DNA of 55,206 nucleotides. Source: Actinobacillus sp. (GTDB lineage: Bacteria > Pseudomonadota > Gammaproteobacteria > Enterobacterales > Pasteurellaceae). Both the position numbers and the translations under genes were made by a program. Shown piece after piece: positions 6,949 to 16,900 of the stretch; positions within the stretch are counted from its first letter, which is position 1, and every line of letters starts with the position of its first letter. The stretch is taken from NCBI GenBank assembly GCA_020026155.1, contig JAHHQX010000011.1, positions 1 to 55,206 of the forward strand, read 5' to 3'. The notes under the pieces are model-generated. The model did not search any database and was not told the DNA's origin. It saw only the letters and a program-made list of their open reading frames with translations.

Positions 6949-8862
6949 ATGATACTTTTTACGAATTTAACGTTAAAACGTGGACAAACTACGTTACTTG
7001 AACAAGCAAATGCGAGTATCGCACCAGGACAAAAGGTGGGGCTTGTCGGAAAAAATGGGTGTGGTAAATCAAGTTTACTTGCCTTATTAAAACAACAAAT
7101 GACAAGTGAAGAAGGCGAAGTATCTTTCCCAAAATCGTGGCGATTGTCATGGGTAAACCAAGAAACGCCAGCACTAGATATTTCTGCTTTGGATTATGTC
7201 TTACAAGGCGATCGCGTTTATTGCGAGCTTAAAGCGGCATTAGAAAAAGCAAATCATGAGAATGACGGACATGCTATTGCGCATATTCATGAACAATTAG
7301 ATACCATTGATGCATGGACGATTGAGGCGCGCGCAAGTAGTTTATTAAATGGTTTAGGTTTTTCGCAATCACAACTTCAACAACCCGTAAAATCATTCTC
7401 AGGGGGGTGGCGTATGCGACTTAACTTAGCCCAAGCGTTGCTATGCCCATCAGATCTATTACTTCTTGATGAACCGACAAACCACTTAGATCTTGATGCT
7501 GTTATTTGGTTAGAGCGTTGGTTAAAACAATATCAAGGTACATTAGTATTAATTTCGCATGACCGTGATTTTCTTGATCCGATCGTAGGTAAAATTTTGC
7601 ATATTGAACAGCAAAAATTAAATGAATATACGGGAGATTATTCTTCGTTTGAGATTCAACGTGCCACCAAGTTAGCACAGCAAAATGCCTTGCATCGTCA
7701 ACAGCAACAGAAGATTGAGCATTTACAAAGTTATATTAATCGATTCAAGGCTAAAGCGACCAAAGCAAAACAGGCGCAAAGTCGTATGAAAGCCTTAGAA
7801 AAAATGGAATTAATTGCACCTGCCTATGTGGATAATCCATTTAAGTTTGCTTTCCGTCCACCACTTGCATTGCCAAGCCCATTACTTTCGATGGAAAAAA
7901 TTAATGCGGGATATGAAAAGGATGGGGAGTTTAAAGAAATTTTACAGCAAATAAAATTAAACCTCGTACCAGGTTCTCGAATTGGTTTGCTTGGTAAAAA
8001 TGGTGCGGGTAAATCGACACTAATTAAATTATTAGCGGGCGAATTAGCTCCACATGAAGGCACAATTCAGCTAGCTAAAGGCGTTCAGCTTGGCTATTTT
8101 GCCCAACATCAGTTAGATACCTTGCGTGCGGATGAAAGCCCATTATGGCATCTGCAAAAGCTTGCACCAGAAAAAACTGAACAGGAATTACGTGATTACC
8201 TTGGGGGCTTTGCATTCCATGGCGATAAAGTAAATCAAACTGTTAAATTATTTTCAGGTGGCGAAAAAGCACGTCTTGTTTTGGCGTTAATTGTGTGGCA
8301 ACGCCCGAATCTGTTATTACTTGACGAACCAACCAACCATTTAGACTTAGATATGCGTCAGGCATTAACCGAAGCTTTAGTGGATTTTCAAGGTTCATTA
8401 GTGGTGGTTTCGCATGACCGTCATCTTTTGCGTAATACTGTAGATGAGTTTTATCTTGTCCATGACAAAAAAGTCGAGGAATTTAAAGGCGATATCGAAG
8501 ATTATCAAAAATGGCTTTCTGAGGCGAATGCGAGTGATTTAAAAGCAGAAGTTGCACCAGCCGAGAAGAAAGCAGAAGAGCCTTCACGCAAAGAGCAAAA
8601 ACGCAAAGAAGCTGAACTTCGTCAACAACTTGCGCCCCTTAAAAAAGAAATGGCTAAGTTAGAAAAACAAATGGAAAAATTTCAAGCTCAACTAACGGAT
8701 ATGGAAAATCAGCTTGCTGATCCTGCGATGTATGAGGCTGAGAATAAAACCAAACTAACGACACTGATTCAAGAACAAGTTGCGTGTAAAGCACAGTTGG
8801 AAGAAGTGGAATTGGAATGGTTTGAATTGCAGGAGAAGATAGAGGAAATGATAGGGGGGTAG
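6949..8862 (+). CDS. yheS: ABC-F family ATPase YheS
   Basis: Soluble tandem ABC ATPase of the ABC-F group, whose members act on ribosomes rather than in membranes. It has 637 residues, as in E. coli YheS. Domain 1 has Walker A GKNGCGKSS (about residues 35-43), signature SFSGGWRMRL and Walker B LLLLDEPTNHLDLD. Domain 2 has GKNGAGKST (about residues 349-357), signature FSGGEKARL and a second LLLLDEPTNHLDLD. The inter-domain linker is basic (RFKAKATKAKQAQSR). A charged coiled coil forms the last 80 residues. The ribosome site is weak. A G6 run lies at the very end of the gene. Confidence 0.95.
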   Translation: MILFTNLTLKRGQTTLLEQANASIAPGQKVGLVGKNGCGKSSLLALLKQQMTSEEGEVSFPKSWRLSWVNQETPALDISALDYVLQGDRVYCELKAALEKANHENDGHAIAHIHEQLDTIDAWTIEARASSLLNGLGFSQSQLQQPVKSFSGGWRMRLNLAQALLCPSDLLLLDEPTNHLDLDAVIWLERWLKQYQGTLVLISHDRDFLDPIVGKILHIEQQKLNEYTGDYSSFEIQRATKLAQQNALHRQQQQKIEHLQSYINRFKAKATKAKQAQSRMKALEKMELIAPAYVDNPFKFAFRPPLALPSPLLSMEKINAGYEKDGEFKEILQQIKLNLVPGSRIGLLGKNGAGKSTLIKLLAGELAPHEGTIQLAKGVQLGYFAQHQLDTLRADESPLWHLQKLAPEKTEQELRDYLGGFAFHGDKVNQTVKLFSGGEKARLVLALIVWQRPNLLLLDEPTNHLDLDMRQALTEALVDFQGSLVVVSHDRHLLRNTVDEFYLVHDKKVEEFKGDIEDYQKWLSEANASDLKAEVAPAEKKAEEPSRKEQKRKEAELRQQLAPLKKEMAKLEKQMEKFQAQLTDMENQLADPAMYEAENKTKLTTLIQEQVACKAQLEEVELEWFELQEKIEEMIGG

Positions 8863-8878
8863 CGCTGCTTTTATCCTC

Positions 8879-8988
8879 TGTTCGTTTTCTTTGCTTAAGT
8901 AAAGAAAAGTAATCAAAAGCAAGCACGCCCTGATAAATCGCTGTTCTTCGCTTGGGAAAGTTTTCTTAACGTAAATTAGGGCAACTCG
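8879..8988 (+). repeat. hairpin-rich intergenic repeat, copy A
   Basis: About 110 bases, roughly 80-85 percent identical by eye to 9018-9128. It starts with a small hairpin (TTTTCTTT / AAAGAAAA) and continues through the shared CCTGATAAATCGCTG, TTCTTCGCTTGG and TAAATTAGGGCAACTCG blocks. It lacks the downstream half that lets copy B fold back, so it appears truncated. The gap 8863-9284 contains no gene. Confidence 0.8.
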
Positions 8989-9017
8989 GGTTTGTTACTT
9001 TTTGCTCGTGTGTTCTT

Positions 9018-9190
9018 TGTTCATTTTCTTTGCTTGTGCAAAGAAAACGAACCAAAAGAAAGCACACCCTGATAAATCGCTGTTCTTCGCTTGGTAAAAT
9101 TTTTCTTAACGCAAATTAGGGCAACTCGCTACGCTCAAACAACCCTAATTTGCTAAAAAATTTTAGTCGCTCAGGCGATTTATAAGGGGA
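9018..9190 (+). repeat. hairpin-rich intergenic repeat, copy B, long fold-back
   Basis: Begins with a perfect hairpin TTTTCTTTGC / GCAAAGAAAA around TTGT. From 9067 it forms a long imperfect stem: CCCTGATAAATCGC pairs with GCGATTTATAAGGG (13 of 14), then GGTAAAATTTTT with the AAAAATTTTAG block, then GCAAATTAGGG with CCCTAATTTGC (perfect) around a 20-base loop. The whole resembles a small non-autonomous mobile element or a family of structured intergenic repeats. No coding capacity. Confidence 0.75.
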
Positions 9191-9231
9191 CCCGTGGAGT
9201 GGGTTCTTGAGGTTTAAGGAGTTTTAAAAAT

Positions 9232-9283
9232 AAAATCACGCCCGATTTTTCGTAAAAATTTATGAATTTTGGGGCGTGATTTT
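9232..9283 (-). terminator. nrdDG terminator formed by dispersed palindromic element, copy 3
   Basis: Perfect 12-bp arms AAAATCACGCCC (9232-9243) and GGGCGTGATTTT (9272-9283) enclose the element core with the loop word CGTAAAAATTTATG. It begins right at the end of nrdG, and on the minus strand it is followed by a T-rich tract, so it should end nrdDG transcription. Confidence 0.87.
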
Positions 9284-9284
9284 T

Positions 9285-9761
9285 TTATTTACGGGTTTTT
9301 TTGAGGTGATGAATCACTTGATTGCTTGAGCCTCGCCATAATAGGCTTGGGTCGGCGAGTTCTTGGACAAATTTTCCATCAATGAGTACATCAATGTATT
9401 CAAGTAATTCTAATTGGATGCCCGAAAGTTCATCAATTTTGTAACCTGTCCATGCCCAGATGTCTTTATCAGGGCATTCGGTTTTGATACGTTTCACCAA
9501 TTTTAAAAGGGTCGGGACGTTTGTTGGGAGGAATGGATCTCCGCCAGAAAGGCTAATACCTTGGCGCGGAATCCGAGTATCCTTGAGATCCATAATAATA
9601 TGATCTTCCATGGCTTGATCAAAGGGCACTCCAGCACTTGGTGACCAGCTTTTTTGATTATAACAACCACGGCATTGATGAATACAACCACTAACGAAAA
9701 GCGTGCAACGCACGCCTTCGCCATTTACGACATCAACAGGATAATATTGTAAATAATTCAT
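9285..9761 (-). CDS. nrdG: anaerobic ribonucleotide reductase activating protein
   Basis: Radical SAM enzyme that generates the glycyl radical on NrdD. It has 158 residues (E. coli 154). The CxxxCxxC iron-sulfur motif is visible as CIHQCRGCYN near residue 26-35, followed by the SAM-binding LSGGDPF block. It starts 6 bases after nrdD on the same strand and ends at a terminator hairpin. It works only without oxygen, consistent with the anaerobic gene set of this window. Confidence 0.97.
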   Translation of the reverse strand: MNYLQYYPVDVVNGEGVRCTLFVSGCIHQCRGCYNQKSWSPSAGVPFDQAMEDHIIMDLKDTRIPRQGISLSGGDPFLPTNVPTLLKLVKRIKTECPDKDIWAWTGYKIDELSGIQLELLEYIDVLIDGKFVQELADPSLLWRGSSNQVIHHLKKTRK

Positions 9762-9767
9762 AACTGC

Positions 9768-11885
9768 TTACAGGTGTTTAACGCGACGTTGCACTTCTGC
9801 TTGTTTACCTGCGTTGAATGGACGTGCATCTGGGCTACCTAAGTAACCGCAAACTCGGCGGGTAACTGATACGGTTTCACTATTGTGGTTACCACATTTC
9901 GGACAGGTAAAACCTTTACTTGTACATTCAAATTCGCCTGTAAAGCCACATTCGTAGCATTCGTCAATAGGGGTATTGGTGCCGTAATATGGCACACGAT
10001 CATAGCTATAATCCCAAACAGTTTCTAAGGCTTTGAGGTTATTTTGCATATTTGGAAATTCTCCGTAGCAAATAAAACCGCCGTTCGCCAAAGGGGGATA
10101 AGGCATCTCAAAGTCAATTTTATCGAATGGGTTAACTTTTTTCTCTACATCAAGATGGAAACTATTGGTGTAGTAACCTTTATCTGTAACATTCGGAATG
10201 ACACCAAATGCTTGACTATCTAAGCGACAGAAACGATCGCAAAGATTTTCACTTGGTGTTGAGTAAAGGCTAAATGCGTACCCCGTTTCTTCTTTCCATT
10301 GTTTGGTTGCATCGCTTAAGTGACGAACAATTTCTACACCTTTTTCTTGGAGCATTTCATTATCATAAATATGTTCGCCAAATAGCGCGTAAAGGGTTTC
10401 GTGAATACCGATATAGCCAAGAGAAACAGAGGCACGTCCATTTTTAAAAATGTCAGCTACATAGTCTTCGGCATTTAGACGGACACCGCATGCACCCTCC
10501 ATATAAAGAATTGGCGCAACTTTAGCTTTCGTGTTTTCTAAACGAGCGATACGTGTCATTAATGCTTTTTTCGCAAGGGCTAGACGTTGATCTAAAATTT
10601 CATAGAAACGTTTTTCATCACCATTCGCTTCAATCGCAATACGTGGAAGGTTAATGCTGACCACGCCAAGATTATTACGACCACTATGAACTTCTTCACC
10701 TTTTTCATTGAGATACGGATTGAGGAAACTACGGCAACCCATTGGTGCTTTAAATGAACCCGTGACTTTTACAACTTGATCATAGTTTAGAATATCTGGA
10801 TACATACGTTTGCTTGCACATTCTAAGGCAAGCTGTTTGATATCGTAATTTGGATCCGTTGGCTGTGCATTTAAACCACGTTTTATTGTGAAAACGAGTT
10901 TCGGGAATACTGGGGTTTTATGGTTTTTACCTAACCCATGAATACGGTTTTGTAAGATTGATTTTTGGATAAGTTTTGCTTGCCAACTTTCCCCTAAACC
11001 AAACCCAAAAGTAACGAACGGAGTTTGACCATTTGCAGTATGTAAAGTGTTCACTTCATATTCAAGTGATTGGAATGCATCGTAACACTCTTTAGCAATT
11101 AATGCGTCTGCGTAGCCTTGTTTATCAGGCACTTGCCAACGTTCTGCATTACGGAGGTGTTTTTCGTAACTAAGTTGGACAAAAGGCGCCAAGACCTCAT
11201 CAATGCGATCAATCGTCGTACCACCGTAGATATGGCTCGCTACTTGCGCAATAATTTGAGCGGTGACCGCTGCTGCAGTAGTAATTGATTTTGGTGGCTC
11301 AATTTCTGCATTCCCCATTTTAAAACCGTTGGTTAGCATGCCATTTAGATCAACTAACATACAGTTAAACATTGGGAAAAATGGGGCGTAATCTAAGTCG
11401 TGGTAGTGAATTTCGCCTTTATCATGCGCTTCGACAATATCTTTTGGTAAAATATAAGATTTTGCATAGTCTTTTGCGACAATGCCCGCAAGGAGATCGC
11501 GTTGAGTCGGAATGACTTTCGCATCTTTATTGGCATTCTCGTTCAAAATCGCGATATTGGTTTGATCAATTAACCCTTCAATTTCACGCGTTAATGCACT
11601 GCGTTTACCACGTTGGATGTCACGGTCATGGCGATATTCAATATAAGCGCGCGCAATTTGTGGGTATTCGCTGTGCATTAAAACTTCCTCAACGGTATTT
11701 TGAATGCAAGAAATATCCACACTGTTGGAATATTGTGCTGTTATTCTTTTTTGTACTTCTTCACCAATTTTTTGACAAAAATCATTATCTTGAATGTGGC
11801 ACGCTGAACTGGCTGCTTTAATAGCATTAATTATACAGCGAATATCAAAAGGAGCTTTGGCTCCGTCTCGTTTAATAACTAACAT
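9768..11885 (-). CDS. nrdD: anaerobic ribonucleoside-triphosphate reductase
   Basis: Class III ribonucleotide reductase that makes dNTPs from NTPs under anaerobic conditions, using formate as reductant. It has 705 residues (E. coli 712). An ATP-cone occupies the first 90 residues. Near the C-terminus the zinc site has two CxxC pairs (CYEC and CPKC), and the glycyl radical segment VCGYLGSP follows with the radical Gly. GAGG upstream supports the ATG at 11885. The leader 11886-12233 has no recognised regulator site. Confidence 0.98.
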   Translation of the reverse strand: MLVIKRDGAKAPFDIRCIINAIKAASSACHIQDNDFCQKIGEEVQKRITAQYSNSVDISCIQNTVEEVLMHSEYPQIARAYIEYRHDRDIQRGKRSALTREIEGLIDQTNIAILNENANKDAKVIPTQRDLLAGIVAKDYAKSYILPKDIVEAHDKGEIHYHDLDYAPFFPMFNCMLVDLNGMLTNGFKMGNAEIEPPKSITTAAAVTAQIIAQVASHIYGGTTIDRIDEVLAPFVQLSYEKHLRNAERWQVPDKQGYADALIAKECYDAFQSLEYEVNTLHTANGQTPFVTFGFGLGESWQAKLIQKSILQNRIHGLGKNHKTPVFPKLVFTIKRGLNAQPTDPNYDIKQLALECASKRMYPDILNYDQVVKVTGSFKAPMGCRSFLNPYLNEKGEEVHSGRNNLGVVSINLPRIAIEANGDEKRFYEILDQRLALAKKALMTRIARLENTKAKVAPILYMEGACGVRLNAEDYVADIFKNGRASVSLGYIGIHETLYALFGEHIYDNEMLQEKGVEIVRHLSDATKQWKEETGYAFSLYSTPSENLCDRFCRLDSQAFGVIPNVTDKGYYTNSFHLDVEKKVNPFDKIDFEMPYPPLANGGFICYGEFPNMQNNLKALETVWDYSYDRVPYYGTNTPIDECYECGFTGEFECTSKGFTCPKCGNHNSETVSVTRRVCGYLGSPDARPFNAGKQAEVQRRVKHL

Positions 11886-12331
11886 AATATCCTCAGGCTT
11901 AGTATTTAAAGTGCTTTCTTTTTAAATTTCTTTTTAAAGATGACATCATTAAATTCGGTGAAGTCTACCATTGCTCAGACGTTTTTCCTAGATGTGAAAA
12001 TTTACATGGACCAGACACAACGGCATGCAACCCTATATAATCAGTATGTTTGTATAAAATATAAACGAATTAAATGCGGAAATCTTATGCAAAATAGATG
12101 ACTGATAGCTTATCTTTTGTAAGGCTATTTCTTCTTCGTAATGACGCCTTTTAACTATTCTACCCAAAGATAGGGAAAATGAAATAGAAGTTTTTTTATG
12201 CAAAATGGAAAAATTTTTTATATCCCTTTGCTCTTGATATTTATCAATGAGGCATTTTTCATGCATATTTAAAATTCCCTAAATCACAATTATTAACACT
12301 AAATGGTTATCAAAAGTAACAAGGGGGAGTA
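11886..12331. other. nrdD / narK divergent intergenic region
   Basis: This 446-base AT-rich gap separates the divergent nrdD and nar units. It contains one perfect FNR box near narK (described separately). The nrdD side has no box matching FNR; the word ACCCTATATAAT near 12030 resembles half of an NrdR box but lacks the rest. A short reverse reading frame at 12033-12266 is not believed to be a gene. Confidence 0.6.
12234..12275 (+). promoter_or_regulatory. FNR-dependent promoter of the nar cluster
   Basis: TTGATATTTATCAA at 12234-12247 is a perfect FNR consensus palindrome, centred at 12240.5. A -10 like TAAAAT (12270-12275) lies where it should for a class II FNR promoter with the box centred at -41.5, giving a start near 12282 and a leader of about 50 bases before narK. 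This implies anaerobic induction of narK-narGHJI by FNR. Confidence 0.82.
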
Positions 12332-13939
12332 ATGAAAGACATTACCAAATGGAATGTGGAAGATGCCGAATTTTGGCAAAAAGAAGGGGCGAAAATAGCC
12401 AATCGCAACCTTTGGATTTCAATTCCAGCTCTACTATCTGGCTTCGCTGTGTGGTTATACTGGAGTATGATCACTGTTCAAATGTTGAACCTAGGATTCC
12501 CAATTAGTAAAGGTGAGCTGTTCTCTTTAGGGGCAATCGCGGGGTTATCTGGTGCAACTTTACGTATTCCGAATTCATTTTTCATTCGTTTTTGTGGCGG
12601 TCGTAATACGATTTTCTTCACGACTGCTTTATTGCTGATTCCTGCAATTGGAACTGGTATTGCATTACAAGATGTGCATACACCACTATGGGTTTTCCAA
12701 TTACTTGCATTACTTTCTGGTTTTGGGGGCGGTAATTTTGCTTCTTCAATGTCCAATATTAGTTTCTTCTTCCCGCAAAAGAAACAAGGGTTGGCGCTTG
12801 GATTAAATGCAGGGCTTGGTAACTTTGGGGTAACAACAATGCAAATTGTGATCCCACTTGTTATGACCTATGGTATTTTTGGTGGTGTACCAATGAAACT
12901 TATCAATTCGTCTGGTACGTTAATTGGTAAAATTCCAGCAGGTAGCGAAAGTTATATTCAAAACGCAGCTTGGATTTGGGTAGTATTCCTTGTACCAATT
13001 TGTATTGCTGCTTGGTTTGGAATGAACAATATTAAAACTGAACAAGTTTCACCAAAAATTGGATCACCAATTAAAGCCATGTTACAAATGACAGTAATGC
13101 TACTTATTGGCTTAATTATCACTGTTATTGCACTTTGGTTAACTTTGCCAAAAGCTGCAAATGGATCTGGTCTTGGTGTACCAAAACTTTTAGTTCTGGT
13201 ACTTACTATCGCGGCAACTGTGTATGCCTTGAAACTTTTACCTGGTGAAATTGGTAAAAGCTTAACTCATCAATATCGTATTTTTAAAAATAAACACACC
13301 TGGGTAATGAGTATTATCTATACCATGACCTTTGGTTCTTTTATTGGATTCTCTGCGGCCTTCCCACTCGCGATTAAGGTTATCTTTGGTTATCAACACG
13401 TGGTGAATGCACAAGGTGTGATTAGTAGTGATTTGGTTAATCCAAACGGACCAAGTGCATTAACTTACGCATGGATTGCACCTTTCATTGGTGCATTGAT
13501 TCGACCTGTAGGCGGATGGTTAGGGGATAAGTTTGGGGGAGCCATTATTACTCAAATTTGTGCAATTTTAATGACGATTGCAGCGCTTGGTGTGGCGTAC
13601 TATATGGAACTCGCTTATCACAGTACTACCCCAGAACAGTACTTCATGCCATTCTTCCTCATTTTCCTACTCCTTTTTGCTGCTTCTGGTATTGGTAATG
13701 GTTCAACCTTCCGTACTACAGCAATTATTTTCCCGAAAGAAGAAGCAGGTCCGGTACTTGGATGGATTTCAGCTGTTGCTGCGTACGGTGCATATTACAT
13801 TCCTGAAACATTAGGGGATTCAATCCGTGCAACGACACCACAATACGCAATGATTGGATTAGCAATTTTCTATGCAGCTTGTTGCGTACTTAACTACATT
13901 TTCTATTTACGCAAAAACGGTCAATTCTACAATCCATAG
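12332..13939 (+). CDS. narK: NarK-type nitrate/nitrite transporter with an extra two-helix insert
   Basis: Major facilitator protein of the nitrate/nitrite porter family, moving nitrate in and nitrite out for the adjacent nitrate reductase. It has 535 residues, about 70 more than E. coli NarK (463). Both nitrate signatures are visible: GFGGGNFASSMSNISFFFP at about residue 130 and the C-terminal GIGNGSTFRTTAIIFP. The extra length is an insert at about residues 245-308 with two additional hydrophobic helices between helices 6 and 7, giving about 14 helices. AAGGGGGAG precedes the ATG. narG follows after 20 bases. Confidence 0.93.
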   Translation: MKDITKWNVEDAEFWQKEGAKIANRNLWISIPALLSGFAVWLYWSMITVQMLNLGFPISKGELFSLGAIAGLSGATLRIPNSFFIRFCGGRNTIFFTTALLLIPAIGTGIALQDVHTPLWVFQLLALLSGFGGGNFASSMSNISFFFPQKKQGLALGLNAGLGNFGVTTMQIVIPLVMTYGIFGGVPMKLINSSGTLIGKIPAGSESYIQNAAWIWVVFLVPICIAAWFGMNNIKTEQVSPKIGSPIKAMLQMTVMLLIGLIITVIALWLTLPKAANGSGLGVPKLLVLVLTIAATVYALKLLPGEIGKSLTHQYRIFKNKHTWVMSIIYTMTFGSFIGFSAAFPLAIKVIFGYQHVVNAQGVISSDLVNPNGPSALTYAWIAPFIGALIRPVGGWLGDKFGGAIITQICAILMTIAALGVAYYMELAYHSTTPEQYFMPFFLIFLLLFAASGIGNGSTFRTTAIIFPKEEAGPVLGWISAVAAYGAYYIPETLGDSIRATTPQYAMIGLAIFYAACCVLNYIFYLRKNGQFYNP

Positions 13940-13959
13940 GAATTAGGGGGAATATTATT

Positions 13960-16900
13960 ATGGGACAATTCTTAGATAATTTACTCTTTTTCAAAAGAAA
14001 AAAAGAAGAGTTTTCAAATGGCTTTGGTGAAACACGCCAAGAAAGCCGTGAATGGGAACATGCATATAGAACACGTTGGCAACAGGATAAAATTGTGCGC
14101 TCTACGCACGGTGTAAACTGTACGGGTTCTTGTTCCTGGAAAATTTATGTAAAAAATGGTTTGGTTACTTGGGAAACTCAACAAACAGACTATCCTAAAA
14201 CTCGACCAGACCTACCTAATCACGAACCACGCGGTTGTCCGCGTGGAGCAAGCTATAGTTGGTATCTATATAGTGCTAACCGTGTGAAATATCCGAAGGT
14301 GCGCGGTGCTTTATTAAAACTTTGGCGTGAAGCTAAAAAACAATATAAAGATCCCGTTGATGCATGGCGTAGCATCGTATCTGATCCAGAAAAGGCAAAA
14401 TTATATAAATCACAACGTGGTTTAGGTGGTTTTGTGCGTTCAAGTTGGGAAGAAGTTAACGAAATTATCGGCGCGGCTAACGTATCGACCATTAAAGAAT
14501 ATGGTCCAGATCGTATCGCGGGCTTCTCACCGATCCCAGCGATGTCCATGATCTCTTGGGCAGCGGGTGGGCGCTTCCTCTCTTTAATCGGAGGGGTGTG
14601 TTTATCTTTCTACGATTGGTATTGCGACTTACCACCAGCTTCCCCGCAAACGTGGGGTGAACAAACAGACGTACCAGAATCTGCTGACTGGTATAATAGC
14701 CATTATATTATTACCTGGGGTTCAAATGTTCCACTTACTCGTACTCCAGATGCTCACTTTTTGAGTGAAGTCCGTTACAAAGGAACGAAAGTTGTAGCGA
14801 TTACACCAGACTATGCTGAAGTATCTAAATTCGGTGATGAATGGATGAATCCACAACAAGGTACCGATGCTGCTGTGGCCATGGCAATGGGGCACTGTAT
14901 TTTAAAAGAATGGTATATTGATAAGCAAAGTGATTATTTCACTGATTACGTGCGTCGTTATACCGACTTCCCAATGTTAGTCATGCTTGAGGAAAATAGC
15001 AAAGGCGATTTGGTGCCTGGCCGTTATTTACGTGCATCTGACTTAGTTGCCTTAAAAGATGATGAAAATAGTGAATGGAAAACGATTGCGATTGATGAAC
15101 TAACAGGCGATTTTGTATCTCCACAAGGTGCTGTTGGTTATCGCTGGAGTGAGCATAAAGGTCAATGGAATTTAGAAGAAAAAGAAGGACATACGGGCAA
15201 AGATACTAAACTTGCATTGAGTTTAAAAGGTAATGATACCGTTAATGTTGCTTTTTCTCATTTTGCTGCCGTGTCTAAAGGTCAATTCTGGAAAGATGAT
15301 GGTAATGATGAGGTGTTACATCGTTTAGTGCCATACAAAACTATCCAATTAGCTGATGGCTCTCAAGCGAAAATTGTCACTGTATTCGATTTAATTTTAG
15401 CCAATTATGGTGTAGATAATGTGGGTGGTGATAACGTTGCCAAAGACTTCTATGACGACGTCCCTGGAACACCTGCATGGCAAGAAAAATTAACTGGCGT
15501 CAGCGCTGAACAAGTTATTCGTGTTGCTCATGAATTTGCTGAAACCGCACATAAAACCAAAGGTAAATCTATGATTATCATTGGTGCAGGTGTAAACCAC
15601 TGGTATCACACAGACATGGTTTATCGTGGCGCGATTAATATGCTAATGATGTGTGGTTGTATTGGTCAATCTGGTGGTGGTTGGTCACACTATGTTGGGC
15701 AAGAAAAACTTCGTCCATTAACAGGGTGGACACCAATTGCGCTCGCAACCGACTGGCAACGCCCGCCACGTTTAATGAATGGTACGTCATTCTTCTATAA
15801 CCATAGTTCTCAATGGCGTCATGAAAAATTTGATATTCACAATATTATTTCGCCACTCGCTAACGCAGACAATGCTTATTCACATATGCTGGACTATAAC
15901 GTAACAGCTGAGCGTATGGGATGGTTACCGTCTGCGCCACAATTGAATACCAATCCGTTAACGATTGCTCGCAAAGCGAAAGAGGAAGGTTTAAGCAGTA
16001 AAGAATATATTGTGAAACATCTTAAAGACGGTTCCTTGCGTTTTGCATGTGAAAGCCCAGACGATCCGAAAAACTTCCCGCGTAATCTCTTTATTTGGCG
16101 TTCAAATTTATTCGGCTCATCCGGTAAAGGGGCTGAGTATATGCTTAAATACTTGCTCGGTACCAAAACCGCTGCTGTATTAAATAAAGATGGTACGATG
16201 AAACCAACCCAAGTTGATTGGGTAGAAGATGCGCCAACTGGAAAATTGGATCTTGTCACGGTATTAGATTTCCGTATGAGTACCACTTGTGTGTATTCAG
16301 ACATTGTTTTACCAACGGCAAGCTGGTATGAAAAAGAAGATATCAATACATCTGATATGCATCCATTTATTCACCCATTCTCGGCCGCGGTAGATCCATG
16401 TTGGGAAGCCCGTTCAGATTGGGAAATTTATAAAGGCTTTGCAAAAGGTGTTTCAGATCTTGCACCAGGTCATCTTGGTGATGAAACGGATATCGTTGCC
16501 CAACCAATGCAACATGATACCCCGACTGAAATGGGGCAAGCACTAGGTATCCAAGATTGGAAAAAAGGTGAATGCGATCTTATTCCAGGTAAAACCGCGC
16601 CAGACTTTATTGAAGTAAAACGCGATTATAGAGATATTTATAAAAAATATACGTCTTTAGGACCGTTGCTCGATAAATTAGGTAATGGTGGTAAAGGGAT
16701 CCATTGGAAAACTGAGAAAGAAGTGGATCTTCTTGCCAGATTACACCGCACTGTACAAGAAGACGGCGTAAGCCAAGGTCGTCCGAATTTAAATACGGCA
16801 GTCCAAGCTTGTGATAGTGTTATGTCATTAGCGCCAGAAACCAACGGTGAAGTTGCTGTCCGAGCTTGGGCTGCACTTTCTGAATCAACAGGGCGTGATT

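Noticed and set aside
8853..8858. G6 run at the end of yheS (and another at 7404) as phase-variation switches
   Set aside because: The runs are short. Slippage at the first would alter only the last two residues; the second lies within the conserved ABC signature of a housekeeping protein.
9232..9283. A CRISPR repeat or attachment site
   Set aside because: The palindromic element occurs singly at scattered loci, with no regular spacers and no cas or integrase genes in the window.
12025..12045. An NrdR box upstream of nrdD
   Set aside because: Only half of the consensus is present and no second box lies at the expected spacing.
12033..12266. A 77-codon reverse reading frame upstream of nrdD
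   Set aside because: It crosses the FNR box, is Ser/Ile/Lys-rich as expected of AT-rich DNA, and has no ribosome site.
15894..16346. A 150-codon reverse reading frame inside narG
   Set aside because: Antisense to a highly conserved part of NarG, with no ribosome site or domain.
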